Assembly: GCA_024707225.1 (NCBI GenBank) | Contig: JANQAE010000001.1 | Coordinates: 1,426,001 to 1,490,000 of the forward strand | Origin: Dokdonella sp. | GTDB lineage: Bacteria; Pseudomonadota; Gammaproteobacteria; Xanthomonadales; Rhodanobacteraceae | DNA: 64,000 bases | Reading direction: 5' to 3' | Part shown: piece by piece, positions 21,064-33,058 of the stretch | Layout of the letters: the number at the start of each line of letters is the position of its first letter | How positions within the stretch are numbered: the first letter of the stretch is position 1 | Translations under genes and position numbers: made by a program | The notes under the pieces: generated by a model | What the model was told of the DNA's origin: nothing | What the model saw: only the letters and a program-made list of their open reading frames with translations | The model's database searches: none

Positions 21064-21205
21064 CCGTCACATCGAAAGTCGCGCGCCTACGGCTCGGACG
21101 ACGGCCGCCGGGCGACGACGCAACCGGTCTAACAACCGGGCCGCACGGTCTTGCGCTCGAGGCGCCGCCGGAAGCCCGCTGGTCACACCGATCGAGGACC
21201 TCATC

Positions 21206-21910
21206 ATGCTGCCACCGGTCATCGCGCCGTCGATCCTGTCTGCGGACTTCGCGCGGCTCGGCGAAGAGGTGGCGCGCGTCCTCGCCGACGGCGCGGACTG
21301 GATCCACTTCGACGTCATGGACAACCACTACGTGCCGAACCTGACGATCGGCCCGCAGGTCTGCGCGGCGATCGTGCCGTACGCGCGCCGCGACGGCGTA
21401 GCGGCGCCGATCGACGTGCATCTGATGGTCGAGCCGGTCGACGCACTCGTGCCGACATTCGCGAAGGCCGGCGCCACGCGTATCTCGTTTCATCCGGAGG
21501 CCTCGCGTCACGTGCACCGTACGATCGCGCTGATCCGCGATCACGGCTGCAGCCCGGGCCTGGTGCTGAATCCGGCCACGCCGGTGGAATGGATCGACGA
21601 GGTGCTCGACGATCTGGACCTGGTGCTGCTGATGTCGGTCAATCCGGGCTTCGGCGGCCAGGCCTTCATTCCGCAGACGCTCGCGAAGATCGGCCGCGTG
21701 CGCGCGCGGATCGACCGTCACGCCGCCGGGACCGGGCGCCTGATCCGCCTGCAGGTCGACGGCGGCGTCAAGGCCGACAACATCGCCGCGATCGCAGCGG
21801 CCGGCGCCGATACCTTCGTCGCCGGATCGGCGGTGTTCGGGCAGCCAGATGCCGACGGCGGCTATCGCCGCGCACTTGACGCCTTGCGCTCAATGGCGAA
21901 GCCGAACTGA
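21206..21910 (+). CDS. cbbE: Ribulose-phosphate 3-epimerase
   Basis: 234 aa TIM barrel. Signatures are [33 protein letters not shown] (catalytic Asp and metal ligands), [22 protein letters not shown] and VDGGVKADN. It interconverts xylulose-5-phosphate and ribulose-5-phosphate, feeding CbbP. It lies 142 nt after cbbA with a GAGGA ribosome-binding site and appears to be the last gene of the cbb cluster. It may also serve as the general rpe of the cell. Confidence 0.95.
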   Translation: MLPPVIAPSILSADFARLGEEVARVLADGADWIHFDVMDNHYVPNLTIGPQVCAAIVPYARRDGVAAPIDVHLMVEPVDALVPTFAKAGATRISFHPEASRHVHRTIALIRDHGCSPGLVLNPATPVEWIDEVLDDLDLVLLMSVNPGFGGQAFIPQTLAKIGRVRARIDRHAAGTGRLIRLQVDGGVKADNIAAIAAAGADTFVAGSAVFGQPDADGGYRRALDALRSMAKPN

Positions 21911-22019
21911 TCGGCACCGCCAGCAGAATCGAATCGGCCGCACACCGATCGGACGCCCAACCTCGGACGAACCGGCGCGGGACGGCCACAGGGGTCCGCC
22001 CCACGCGCGGCATGCCGCG

Positions 22020-22919
22020 TTACGGACAGGTGTTGCTGGTCATCGGTACGCCGGTTCCGATGAAGGATCCCGCCCGTGTCTGGGCGTAGCACCCGGACGT
22101 GGCCACGGTGCCGGTGTTGAAGTTGCTGTCGAGCAGGATGCCCGCCGCCACGTCGACGGCGCCGTTGCCCTCGGAGAGCACGTTCCGGATCACCCCGGCG
22201 ATATTCATGCCCTCGGAGTTATTGTCCCGCGTCAGCAGCTGATCCACGATACCCGAGCCGTAAAAGCCAGTCTGACCATTGGCCTGCGTGACCACGCGCG
22301 ACGCGATGCTGTACGGAGACGCTACCACGCCGTAGCCGTCGTTCCAGCTCGCCGAGACCGATTCCAGATGCGCCTGACCGTCGGTCTGAATGCCGCTGCC
22401 GGCGTTGTACGACACGTCCACGCGTGTGAAACGGTTGCCGTCGCCGAAAGCGGAAATGCCAGTGCCGCGATTGCCGGTCACGCGCAGATCCTCGAATACC
22501 CCGTACATCGCTTCGGTGGGGCTCCCGACGTTCAACGAGATGCCTCCGCCCGACCCGTTGGAAACCACGCCGTTCTTGATCGTGATGTTGCGGCCGGTCG
22601 CGCTGATCAGCACAGGCGAGGCCGAACTGGCACAGGTGCTTCCATATCCCGTCAACGTATCCGGACCGCAAGGCGTGACCAGACCGGCTTGTGAGACGGT
22701 GAAGCCGTTGAGGTCCAGCGTGACGTTGCTGGCTGTGATGACGATCGCGCTCGACGCTGCGGGGGCCAGCATGTTCGCGGTCAGGCGATACGACCCGGAC
22801 ACCGTGATCGCGAAGGGCCAGCTGCCGGGTGGCGAAACCGGCGTCTGAGCGGACGCCGCGGTCGCAAGCGCGCAGGTGCCGAAACAGATGCAAGCGAGTC
22901 TGCTGAAGAGACGCTTCAT
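22020..22919 (-). CDS. Secreted right-handed beta-helix protein
   Basis: 299 aa. Signal peptide RLACICFGTCALATAASAQ, with cleavage expected near residue 25. After SWPFAITVSGSYRLTANMLA comes a typical parallel beta-helix ladder: ITASNVTLDLNGFTVSQAG, SATGRNITIKNGVVSNGSGG, then repeated short turns such as VFEDLRVTGNRGTGISAFGD and ANGQTGFYGSGI. The fold occurs in exported polysaccharide-binding or cleaving proteins, but no catalytic motif is recognised. It ends ...SNTCP without the DGF/DDF tail. It is convergent with cbbE. Confidence 0.75.
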   Translation of the reverse strand: MKRLFSRLACICFGTCALATAASAQTPVSPPGSWPFAITVSGSYRLTANMLAPAASSAIVITASNVTLDLNGFTVSQAGLVTPCGPDTLTGYGSTCASSASPVLISATGRNITIKNGVVSNGSGGGISLNVGSPTEAMYGVFEDLRVTGNRGTGISAFGDGNRFTRVDVSYNAGSGIQTDGQAHLESVSASWNDGYGVVASPYSIASRVVTQANGQTGFYGSGIVDQLLTRDNNSEGMNIAGVIRNVLSEGNGAVDVAAGILLDSNFNTGTVATSGCYAQTRAGSFIGTGVPMTSNTCP

Positions 22920-23336
22920 GACCTACCCCTATTGGACGTCCCGACGTTGGGACGATCCGACGATCACAGGCGGACCGCGCATGCCCTGTGACGCTGTACC
23001 CATTCGGCCGATGTTCAGAAATTTCCTACGTCGATTGACGGAGATTTCCTACACGACTCTTTTGATGGAACGCGCGAAGATCGGCCCCCCATCTTCGACA
23101 CGACGCCGCGAGAGCCGGCAGCGCGCAGAGGTGAATCGTTTCGGCAGGTGTTGAACGACGTCTATCGCGCTGCCGGACCGGCGACGTCCGGACCGGTCGT
23201 CCATACCGCAGGTCGAAGCGAGCGCCCTGCGCGACGCCGCCGTTCGCCTCGATGCAGGACTATCGATTCGGCTTCACATCGTGCACCCTGGCACCGGAAA
23301 TGCATTTGTGCACCTCAGCGCGCAAGACGAACCGGC
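22920..23336. other. Intergenic region with short symmetric elements
   Basis: No convincing gene is seen. The region has CGTCCC-GACGTT-GGGACG (22937-22954), an inverted repeat just upstream of the beta-helix gene start that may be its operator, and two copies of ATTTCCTAC (23021-23029 and 23044-23052), spaced 23 nt start to start, as for tandem regulator sites. It is less GC-rich than its surroundings. Confidence 0.4.
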
Positions 23337-23753
23337 ATGCACACCACCAACGACAAGGCCACGATCACGTTCTGGAACAAGCTGGTCGGCGAGATCCGAT
23401 CACGCGGCAGCGGCCCGATCGAGCTGCGGACGGCCAACGGTCCGATCGTCGGTCGGCTCAAGGTCGACCAGTTGCCGCAGCTGCTGCCGGTCGACGGCAG
23501 CTTCTGCCGCGCGCCGGTCATCCACGTGATCGTGTCGCCGCATGAGACGCAAATTGTCAACTTCTCGACAATTCTCGGCATCGCGCCGCCGCCGCGTCCC
23601 GATCCGGTCGGTCCGCGCGACCGTGACCGACCGGCCACCTCGGTCGCAGCCGAGCCGGAGACGCCCGCGGTGATCGAGGACGACGAGGACGAGGACGACG
23701 ACAACGACGATGCCGGCGATCGTCCGTCGCAGATGCGCGAACGCGCCGCCTGA
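23337..23753 (+). CDS. Hypothetical protein with acidic C-terminal tail
   Basis: 138 aa, not recognised. The N-terminal about 85 residues look folded (TITFWNKLVGEIRSRGSGPI, then APVIHVIVSPHETQIVNFST). The C-terminus is a disordered, very acidic stretch (VIEDDEDEDDDNDDAGD). Codon use matches neighbouring genes, which supports it being real. The start is uncertain: the ATG at 23337 has a poor ribosome-binding site and the frame stays open upstream to 23148. It stands alone, with no operon partner. Confidence 0.5.
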   Translation: MHTTNDKATITFWNKLVGEIRSRGSGPIELRTANGPIVGRLKVDQLPQLLPVDGSFCRAPVIHVIVSPHETQIVNFSTILGIAPPPRPDPVGPRDRDRPATSVAAEPETPAVIEDDEDEDDDNDDAGDRPSQMRERAA

Positions 23754-24077
23754 GCGGGCGGGTCCGCGCGGCACGCAGGTCGATCCCCGGCCGGCATGAG
23801 GCCGGCAGGCCGCACGCGTACGCCGAACCGCCCGCAGCCGGTCCCGCGCGGCGCATGCGCCGCACCGCGATGCGCCGCCGCGACCGATCAGGCTTCCGTG
23901 TCGCGAATGGCACGCTCGCGAGCGCCCGCAGTGTCGACGCGTTCACACCGAGGACGTGCATGCGTCGCGGTTCCGTGCATGCGACGCATCGCAGACGCGG
24001 GCTGCGCTTTCGTTTACGGTACGCGGCGCCTGCTCGTGCCTCCATCCGATCCTGCGATCCGTGAAAGACCGAACCCG
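23754..24077. other. Intergenic region
   Basis: 324 bases without a supported gene. GC-rich open frames exist here but show no domain or ribosome-binding site. Probably contains the promoter of the downstream sigma factor; no clear element is visible. Confidence 0.4.
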
Positions 24078-24579
24078 ATGAGCTTCGACGAGTCCGACGC
24101 CTGCACCGACGCGGCGGTCGCCGATACCGCACGCAGGCTGGCACCGCTGCTGCTCGACGGCCTGCGCAAGCGTGCGCGCCACGAGCGCCTGCGTGTGCGC
24201 GCCGGCGAGACCCTGCGCACGACCGCACTGGTCCACGAGGCCTATCTGCGCCTGCACCGCAGCGCCGGCTGGCACGGCCAGACGCATTTCCTGCGCTCGG
24301 CGGCCCTGGCGATGCGCCAGGCCCTGGTCGACCACGCGCGGCAGAAGCTCGCCGCCAAGCGCGGCGGCGGCGAGGTCGAGGCGCTCGAGGAGCTGACGGT
24401 CGAGCCGTTCTGGCAGAGCGACGAGCGCCTGCTCGCACTCGACGAGGCGCTCGGCCGTCTCGACGCGCTCAATCCGCGCCTGGCGCGGATCATCGAGTGC
24501 CGCTTCTTCGCCGGCTATTCCGAGGTGGAGACCGCGCAGGTGCTCGGCGTCACCGATCGCACGGTCCGGCGCGACTGGC

Positions 24580-27016
<2,437 letters not shown>

Positions 27017-27154
27017 GCCCGTCGCTCCGATCGGCTCGATCGCCAAGCATGGCGCGAAGTCCGGCGGCGCGTAAACCGCTGCAGCGCGATGTCCGGATCG
27101 AGCGGCCTTTTTCGTAGAGGGCTGCCACGTCCGTCGTTGAGCGGGAGAATGTCC

Positions 27155-27835
27155 ATGCGCGTCGTCCTATCCGTCTTCCTGCTTTTTCTGCCGGTCCTGC
27201 TGAGCGGCTGTTCCGATCCGCCGCCGGACCGGAGCCGCGTCGTTCCCGTGAACGCGCCGACGCATGCCGATGCACAAGGTCCTTCGTTCGCGGACTGGCA
27301 CGACCGCCCCGAGCGGTTGCTGACGCCCGCACTGGCCGCACGGATCGCGCAGCGTCCGATCGAGGAAGCCGAGATCCGCACGCTCGGCGACGCGCTGCGC
27401 TACCGATGGCCGTCCTCGCGTACCCGCCAGTACGCCGGCATGAAGATTCCGAAGAAGGACGTGATCGGTCTGTCCGGACTGCGCAGCGGCGTGACGCTCG
27501 ACAGCTTCCACGCACGCTTCTTCGCCGAGGTCACCGACGAGCAGCGGCGCGCACTCGACGACCAGATCCGCATCCAGGCTGCCAAACGCGGACTCGACGC
27601 CGGCCAGACCGCGATGACGCGAGGTCTGGCCGAGAGCCTGCTCGAGAAGGACCCCGTCGAAGCGGTGCCCGATCTCGGCGATGCCGCAGCCTGGAGCCTC
27701 GGCAAGCACGGCCAGAACCTGTACCTGCTCCATAACGGCAGCCTGCTCACGATCGAGGTCGATCTCAGCGACGACGCCGACCGCAACAGGACCGTCGCCG
27801 TCGCGCTCGCCCGCGAGCTGCTGGCGCGGCTGTGA
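27155..27835 (+). CDS. Putative lipoprotein, function unknown
   Basis: 226 aa. A type II signal peptide with lipobox LLSG-C (Cys about 19) predicts a lipid-anchored envelope protein. The mature protein is mostly helical (LGDALRYRWPSSRTRQYAGM, then DEQRRALDDQIRIQAAKRGL) and resembles nothing I recognise. The ATG at 27155 is preferred over the one at 27149 because the GGGAG at 27143-27147 is correctly spaced only for it. It is divergent from the kinase gene and 56 nt before the CSLREA protein. Confidence 0.7.
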   Translation: MRVVLSVFLLFLPVLLSGCSDPPPDRSRVVPVNAPTHADAQGPSFADWHDRPERLLTPALAARIAQRPIEEAEIRTLGDALRYRWPSSRTRQYAGMKIPKKDVIGLSGLRSGVTLDSFHARFFAEVTDEQRRALDDQIRIQAAKRGLDAGQTAMTRGLAESLLEKDPVEAVPDLGDAAAWSLGKHGQNLYLLHNGSLLTIEVDLSDDADRNRTVAVALARELLARL

Positions 27836-27891
27836 GCGCTCGCCCGTCGCGCGACGAAGCACCTTCGTTTCCGATCACACCGGAGAAACCG

Positions 27892-29421
27892 ATGCACCGT
27901 CCCCGCCTCACCTCTTTCCCGCGCGCGGCCGGCACGCGATGTCACCGTCCTGCCATGTCCATCGGGCGTTGCCTGATCCGGACCGCTCCGGCTGCGGTCC
28001 TGCTGTCGCTGACCATCGCCGGTGCGTCGGCGGCGACCTTCGTCGTCGATTCGACCGCCGATGCCGGCAGCGGCAGCCTGAGGGCGGCGATCGCCAGTGC
28101 CAATGCGAGTCCGGCACCGCCGCATCGCGTCGAGTTCTCATTGCCGCCGAACAGCACGATCCTGCTGGCGTCGCCGCTGCCGGGCATCGGCGTCGCGTTG
28201 ACGATCGACGGCAGCGCCGCGCCGGGCCTGGCGATCGACGGCGCCGCTGCGGTGCGGCCCCTCACGGCGGGCCTCGGAGCCTCGCTGAGCCTGCGCGCAC
28301 TGACCGTGCGCAACGGGCTGGCGCCGGATGGATTGGGTGGCTGCGTGCGCACCGATGCGGCGCTGGTGCTCGACCGGGTCGTCCTGGAACGCTGCGTCGC
28401 CAGCAGCAGCGGCGCCGGCCCGGCCCGCGGCGGCGCGCTCTGGGTCGGCGGCGTCCTGCTGATGACCGCGTCGACGATCGCAGACAGCCGGGCCGTCGCC
28501 AGCGGCGGTGCCGCCGTCGGCGGCGCGGCGCACGGCAACGGCTCGGCGACGATCGAGCGCTCGATGTTTCGCGGCAATCTCGCTTCGGGTACGACGGTCG
28601 CGGTCGGCGGCGCGCTCAACGTCGGCAGCCTGTCGATGTCGCGCAGCCAGTTCATCGGCAATCGCGCCGAGAACCCTGCGATACCGGAGGCGGCCCATGC
28701 CGGTGCCGTGCGCACGTCCACCGATGGCAGCAGCACGATTCGGCAATCGCTGTTCTTCGACAACAGCGCCGCGCAAGGCGCAGCCATCGAGGTCAGGCCG
28801 CTCAGCTTCGGCGCGACCGTGGCGCCGACGATCAGCAACGTCACGCTGGCCGGCAACCACGGCGGCCCGGCGCTGGCGCTGACCGATGCCGTCGTCCAGC
28901 TCAAGAACAACAGCTTCTGGAAGAACGCATCACGCGACGCGCTGGCGGCGCATCTGGCGATCGAGGGTCAAGGCATGCGCTTCACCGCCGCGTCGAACAA
29001 CCTCTTCGCAGCGACCGGCGATGCGCGACCTGCCTGTGCATCGAACGATGTGCCCGCGGATCTGTCCGGCACGCAGTACAACCTGTTCGCGGACATGAGC
29101 TGCAGCTTCATCTTCGACAGCAGCTTCTACACGCCCGACATCGGCCGCTTCATCCGCGGACTGCGCCGTACCGGCAGCACCTATCACGACATTCCAGTCG
29201 TCGATTTCTTCGCTGGTGCGCGTGCCTTGGACAGCGGACAGAACGCGCTGCCGCCCGGCGAGGACTCGCCGCTCGCCTGTACCGCGGGCGATGCGCGCGA
29301 CGAGGACCGGCCTGCCGACGGCGACGCTGACGGCATCGCGCGCTGCGACATCGGCGCGCTGGAGCTGCAGCACGAGGCGCCGCTGTTTGCCGACGACCTC
29401 GAACCGATGCTGCTGCGCTGA
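27892..29421 (+). CDS. Secreted CSLREA-type / choice-of-anchor beta-helix protein with C-terminal LFADDLE tail
   Basis: 509 aa. After a long signal region (IRTAPAAVLLSLTIAGASA) the mature N-terminus TFVVDSTADAGSGSLRAAIA is a CSLREA-type domain. The body is a right-handed beta-helix with repeated patterns such as ASTIADSRAVASGGAAVGGA and SRSQFIGNRAENP. The C-terminus has CDIGALELQHEAPLFADDLE, where DIGA.E is the common end of this family, and the final tail resembles those of the subtilase and the 5818-6141 protein. Probably surface-associated or extracellular. The ATG at 27892 has GGAGA 5 nt upstream; an ATG at 27955 is an alternative signal-peptide start. Confidence 0.75.
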   Translation: MHRPRLTSFPRAAGTRCHRPAMSIGRCLIRTAPAAVLLSLTIAGASAATFVVDSTADAGSGSLRAAIASANASPAPPHRVEFSLPPNSTILLASPLPGIGVALTIDGSAAPGLAIDGAAAVRPLTAGLGASLSLRALTVRNGLAPDGLGGCVRTDAALVLDRVVLERCVASSSGAGPARGGALWVGGVLLMTASTIADSRAVASGGAAVGGAAHGNGSATIERSMFRGNLASGTTVAVGGALNVGSLSMSRSQFIGNRAENPAIPEAAHAGAVRTSTDGSSTIRQSLFFDNSAAQGAAIEVRPLSFGATVAPTISNVTLAGNHGGPALALTDAVVQLKNNSFWKNASRDALAAHLAIEGQGMRFTAASNNLFAATGDARPACASNDVPADLSGTQYNLFADMSCSFIFDSSFYTPDIGRFIRGLRRTGSTYHDIPVVDFFAGARALDSGQNALPPGEDSPLACTAGDARDEDRPADGDADGIARCDIGALELQHEAPLFADDLEPMLLR

Positions 29422-29511
29422 ACGATCACGCGCGACGCGCCGCAGCCGCCGGCCCGCTGTGAGCCAGCCGGTCTGCCGAGCAGCCCTGATCCTTGCCGAT
29501 TGGAGACGCCG

Positions 29512-30353
29512 ATGATCGCCCTCGCCACCTCGCTTGCCGTATTGCTGTCATCGGCGCTAGGGCGACTGCGACGACATCGAGCTGCTGCAGCCGCCCGGCC
29601 CGCTCGATGCCACGGCAATGCGTGCGCGCATCGAGGCCGTGCAGCCGAAGGGCATGACGCCGATCGCCGAGTCGGTGCGCCGCGAGGGCGGCGGCGCCGC
29701 GGTCGACCGGGCGCAAGGCGACGGTGATCCTGGTCAGCGACGGCGGGGAGACCTGCGGCGCCGATCCGTGCGCGCTCGGCGCCGAGCTCGAGGCCGGCCG
29801 CGTGGACTTCACCACGCATGTGATCGGCTTCGATCTCGACGCGCGGAGTCGCGCACGCGAGCAGCTGGCGTGCCTGGCGCGCGCGGCCGGCGGCCTGGTC
29901 ACTGTTCATCGACGCGGCCGATGCGGCCCAACTGGACACCGCCTTGCGCCGGGCCACCGATGCGGCCATCGATGCGGCCATCGAGCCGGCGACGACCGCA
30001 TGCGGTCGCTTCGTCGGCGGCGAGCCGTATGTCGAGGGTTTGCAGACCTGGCCGACCGGCGGCACTGCGCGCGACATCGACGGCGCCATCGGTGGCCGTT
30101 CGACGGCGTCGAACTGGCGGCCGACGCAAACCCGCGGCAGTGCCAGGCGCTGCGCGAGGAGGACGCGGCCTGTGCGGCCTGGTGGTTGGAGCCGGTCGGC
30201 AGCAACTTCCGCACCCTGCCGGTCTGCTTCCGACGGGATGCTGCCGTCGCCCTGGCGACGCCGCGGCCGGGCCACGAGGGCACGGCGGGCATCAAGGCCG
30301 GCCATGCGGTGATCGAGGTGGAGGCCGGTGTGGAGTGCACGCTGGCGCGGTGA
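29512..30353 (+). pseudogene. Decayed VWA-domain plus PAN/apple-like protein gene
   Basis: Recognisable pieces lie in different frames. A signal peptide start (MIALATSLAVLLSSALG) is followed directly by the middle of a VWA domain (DCDDIELLQPPGPLDATAMR, GMTPIAESVR), with the MIDAS DxSxS region missing. After a shift at about 29690-29705 comes VILVSDGGETCGADPCALGA to ARAAGG. After another at about 29895-29910 comes FIDAADAAQLDTALRRATDA to TARDIDGAIGG. After a last shift near 30085-30105 comes FDGVELAADANPRQCQALRE to VEAGVECTLAR, a PAN-like cysteine pattern. An internal deletion plus about four frame changes indicates a true pseudogene. Confidence 0.7.
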
Positions 30354-30436
30354 CGCAGTGTGGAAACAGCGCCGCTGCTCGCCCGTGAATCGGCAAGCGC
30401 TTCCTCGAACCCGAGAATCGGATCGTGATCGACGTC

Positions 30437-30481
30437 CGCCCGTATCGCGATCGCCCGTTTCGTGATCGCCCGTATCGCGAT
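30437..30481. repeat. Three 15-bp tandem repeats
   Basis: CGCCCGTATCGCGAT occurs at 30437-30451 and 30467-30481, with a two-mismatch copy (CGCCCGTTTCGTGAT) between them. It is intergenic between the decayed VWA gene and fadE, downstream of both. Confidence 0.8.
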
Positions 30482-30530
30482 CGGCGCGCCGTCCGCTGAC
30501 GCACGGCTCGCGGAGCCGGCCGGCGTGACG

Positions 30531-30561
30531 CGCGAGCCGGCCGTGAACCGGCCGGCTCGCG
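30531..30561. terminator. 12-bp hairpin downstream of fadE
   Basis: CGCGAGCCGGCC, a 7-nt loop GTGAACC, then GGCCGGCTCGCG. The arms are perfect and lie 10 nt past the fadE stop. No T-tract follows on the minus strand, so it is an mRNA-end hairpin or weak terminator. Confidence 0.5.
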
Positions 30562-30570
30562 TCCGGATCG

Positions 30571-33042
30571 TCAGGCCACCGAGCGCAGCGCGCGCGGATC
30601 TTCCTTGCGCGCTCCGGCGGCGAGGTCGGCCGGGTCGAAGTCGTCGACCGAGATGAACTCGAAGCTCGCCACGCGCACGCGCTCGAGCAATGCGCGCTCG
30701 GCCGCGTCGATCACGCCGCGCGCCTCGGCGTCGGCGACCTGCGCGGCGAAGTCCAGCCCCGTCACCTCGCCGGCCTTGAGCGCCTTGAGGAACTTGCGCT
30801 CGACCGGCTCGGCCGCGATGACCTCCGGCAGCAGCGCGTTCATGCGGCCGATCGTGTTGTTCGGCGTCGGCGACAGATACGTCCACTCGAGCAGGCGCGT
30901 GCGCGCCTCGTTCGGCGCGGTCAGCAGCGCGGCGACGCGGCGGCCGAGCCGATCCGACGGCGGCACCTCGCGACGACCGAGCGGGAACACCAGCGCGCGC
31001 AGCAGCCAGGCCACCGGCCGCACCGGGAAATTGCGCAGCACGCCGTCGAGCGCCATCTGCATGCGCCAGACGCACTCGTGGAACGCCCAGGCCAGGAACG
31101 GCCGGTCGGCGACCGGACGGCCCTGGTCCTCGTAGCGCTTGAGCAGACTCGAGGCGATGTACAGGTACGACAGCACGTCGCCGAGGCGGCCGGACAGCTT
31201 CTCCTTGAACTTGAGCTTGCCGCCGAGCACCAGCATCGAGGTGTCGGCGACCAGCGCCAGCGCGGCCGAGTAGCGGTTGAGCTTGCGATAGAAGCGCCGC
31301 GTGTAGGCATCGCCCGGCACCGAGCCGATGTGCGCATGGGTCAGGCCGAGCACGAAGCTGCGCGCGGCGTTCGAGAAACCGAAGCCGATGTGCTGGAACA
31401 GCACGTGGTCGAACGCGCGCAGGCGCTCGCCGTAGTCGGGCAGCGCGGCGGCCTGCATCTCCTTGAGCACGTACGGATGGCAGCGGATCGCGCCCTGGCC
31501 GAAGATCATCAGGCAGCGCGTCATGATGTTGGCGCCCTCGACCGTGATCGCGATCGGCACGCTCTGGTAGCCGCGGCCGAGGTAGTTCTTCGGTCCGAGG
31601 ATCACGCCCTTGCCGCCGTGCACGTCCATCGCGTCGGCCGAGATCGCGCGCGCCCATTCGGTCGCGTGGTACTTGGCGATCGCCGAGGGCACCGCCGGCT
31701 TCTCGCCGCGATCGACCGCGGCAGCGGTCGCGCGCGACAGCGCGGTCATCGCATAGGTATAGCCGCCGATCCGCGCCAGCGCTTCCTCGACGCCCTCGAA
31801 GCGGCCGATCGCCAGGCCGAACTGCTTACGGATGCGCGCATAGGCGCCGGTCGCGGCCGCCGCGGCGCGGCCGGCGCCGCTCGAATTGGACGGCAGCGAG
31901 ATCGCACGTCCGACCGACAGGCACTCGACCAGCATGCGCCAGCCCTGCCCGGCCATCTCCGGTCCGCCGATCAGCTGCGCCAGCGGCACGAACAGATCTT
32001 TGCCACGCACCGGTCCGTTCTGGAACGGGATGTTCAGCGGGAAATGGCGGCGGCCGATCTCCAGGCCGCGCGTATCGCGCGGAATCAGCGCGAGCGTGAT
32101 GCCGAGGTCCTTCTCGTCGCCGAGCAGGCCGTCCGGGTCGACCATGCGGAACGCCAGGCCGACCAGGGTCGCGACCGGTGCCAGCGTGATGTAGCGCTTG
32201 TCGAACGTCAGCCGCACGCCGAGCACGTTGGCGCCGTTCCACTCGCCCTTGCAGACCACGCCGTAGTCCGGCAGCGAGGTCGCGTCGGAGCCGGCGTAGG
32301 GACCGGTCAGCGCGAAGCACGGAATCTCGCGGCCGTCGGCCAGGCGCGGCAGGTAGTAGTCCTTCTGCTCAGGCGTGCCGTAGTGCAGCAGCAGCTCGCC
32401 GGGGCCGAGCGAGTTGGGCACGGCCACCGTCGAAGCCAGCGTCGCCGACATGCTCGAGAGCTTCTGCAGCACCGCCGAATGCGCCAGCGCCGAGAAGCCC
32501 AGGCCGCCGTAGGCCTTCGGGATGATCATGCCGAAGAACTTGTGCTGCTTGACGAATTCCCAGATCTCCGGCGGCAGGTCGGCCAGCTCGTGCGTGATCT
32601 GCCAGTCATCGACCATCGCGCAGAGCTGCTCGACCGGGCCGTCCATGAAGGCCTGTTCCTCGGTCGTCAGCTCCGGCTTCGGCTGGCCGAGCAGCTGCGC
32701 CCAGTCCGGCATGCCGGTGAACAGCTCGCCCTCGAAACCGACGGTGCCGGCCTCCAGCGCGGTCTGTTCGGTATCCGACAGCTGCGGCAGCACCTTGCTG
32801 AAGACCGACAGCAGCGGCGCGCTGATCTTCCTGCGGCGCAGGTCCGGCAGGTTCAGCGGCATCGCGATCGCCGCGAACACGATCAAGGTCAGCGCGGTCG
32901 CGAGCCAGTGCGCGCCGCTCAGCCAGCCGGCCGCGAGGATCGCGACCGCGGTCGCGGCGGTCCAGACGCGCAGCGACACGCGCAGATAGGCCGCGGTGAT
33001 GGACACCAGCAGCGCGGCGATCAGAGGAAGCAGGTGGATCAT
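30571..33042 (-). CDS. fadE: Long acyl-CoA dehydrogenase FadE
   Basis: 823 aa, the length of gammaproteobacterial FadE. Three N-terminal hydrophobic segments (LLPLIAALLVSITAAYL, TAATAVAILAAGWLSG, LATALTLIVFAAIAM) suggest membrane association. The dehydrogenase core has FFGMIIPKAYGGLGFSALAH, CFALTGPYAGSDATSLPDYG, RYITLAPVATLVGLAFR, QFGLAIGRFEGVEEALARIG and DVHGGKGVILGPKNYLGRGY. It catalyses the first, FAD-dependent step of fatty acid beta-oxidation. Monocistronic, followed by a hairpin. Confidence 0.95.
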   Translation of the reverse strand: MIHLLPLIAALLVSITAAYLRVSLRVWTAATAVAILAAGWLSGAHWLATALTLIVFAAIAMPLNLPDLRRRKISAPLLSVFSKVLPQLSDTEQTALEAGTVGFEGELFTGMPDWAQLLGQPKPELTTEEQAFMDGPVEQLCAMVDDWQITHELADLPPEIWEFVKQHKFFGMIIPKAYGGLGFSALAHSAVLQKLSSMSATLASTVAVPNSLGPGELLLHYGTPEQKDYYLPRLADGREIPCFALTGPYAGSDATSLPDYGVVCKGEWNGANVLGVRLTFDKRYITLAPVATLVGLAFRMVDPDGLLGDEKDLGITLALIPRDTRGLEIGRRHFPLNIPFQNGPVRGKDLFVPLAQLIGGPEMAGQGWRMLVECLSVGRAISLPSNSSGAGRAAAAATGAYARIRKQFGLAIGRFEGVEEALARIGGYTYAMTALSRATAAAVDRGEKPAVPSAIAKYHATEWARAISADAMDVHGGKGVILGPKNYLGRGYQSVPIAITVEGANIMTRCLMIFGQGAIRCHPYVLKEMQAAALPDYGERLRAFDHVLFQHIGFGFSNAARSFVLGLTHAHIGSVPGDAYTRRFYRKLNRYSAALALVADTSMLVLGGKLKFKEKLSGRLGDVLSYLYIASSLLKRYEDQGRPVADRPFLAWAFHECVWRMQMALDGVLRNFPVRPVAWLLRALVFPLGRREVPPSDRLGRRVAALLTAPNEARTRLLEWTYLSPTPNNTIGRMNALLPEVIAAEPVERKFLKALKAGEVTGLDFAAQVADAEARGVIDAAERALLERVRVASFEFISVDDFDPADLAAGARKEDPRALRSVA

Positions 33043-33058
33043 CGGGGACTCCTCGGCG

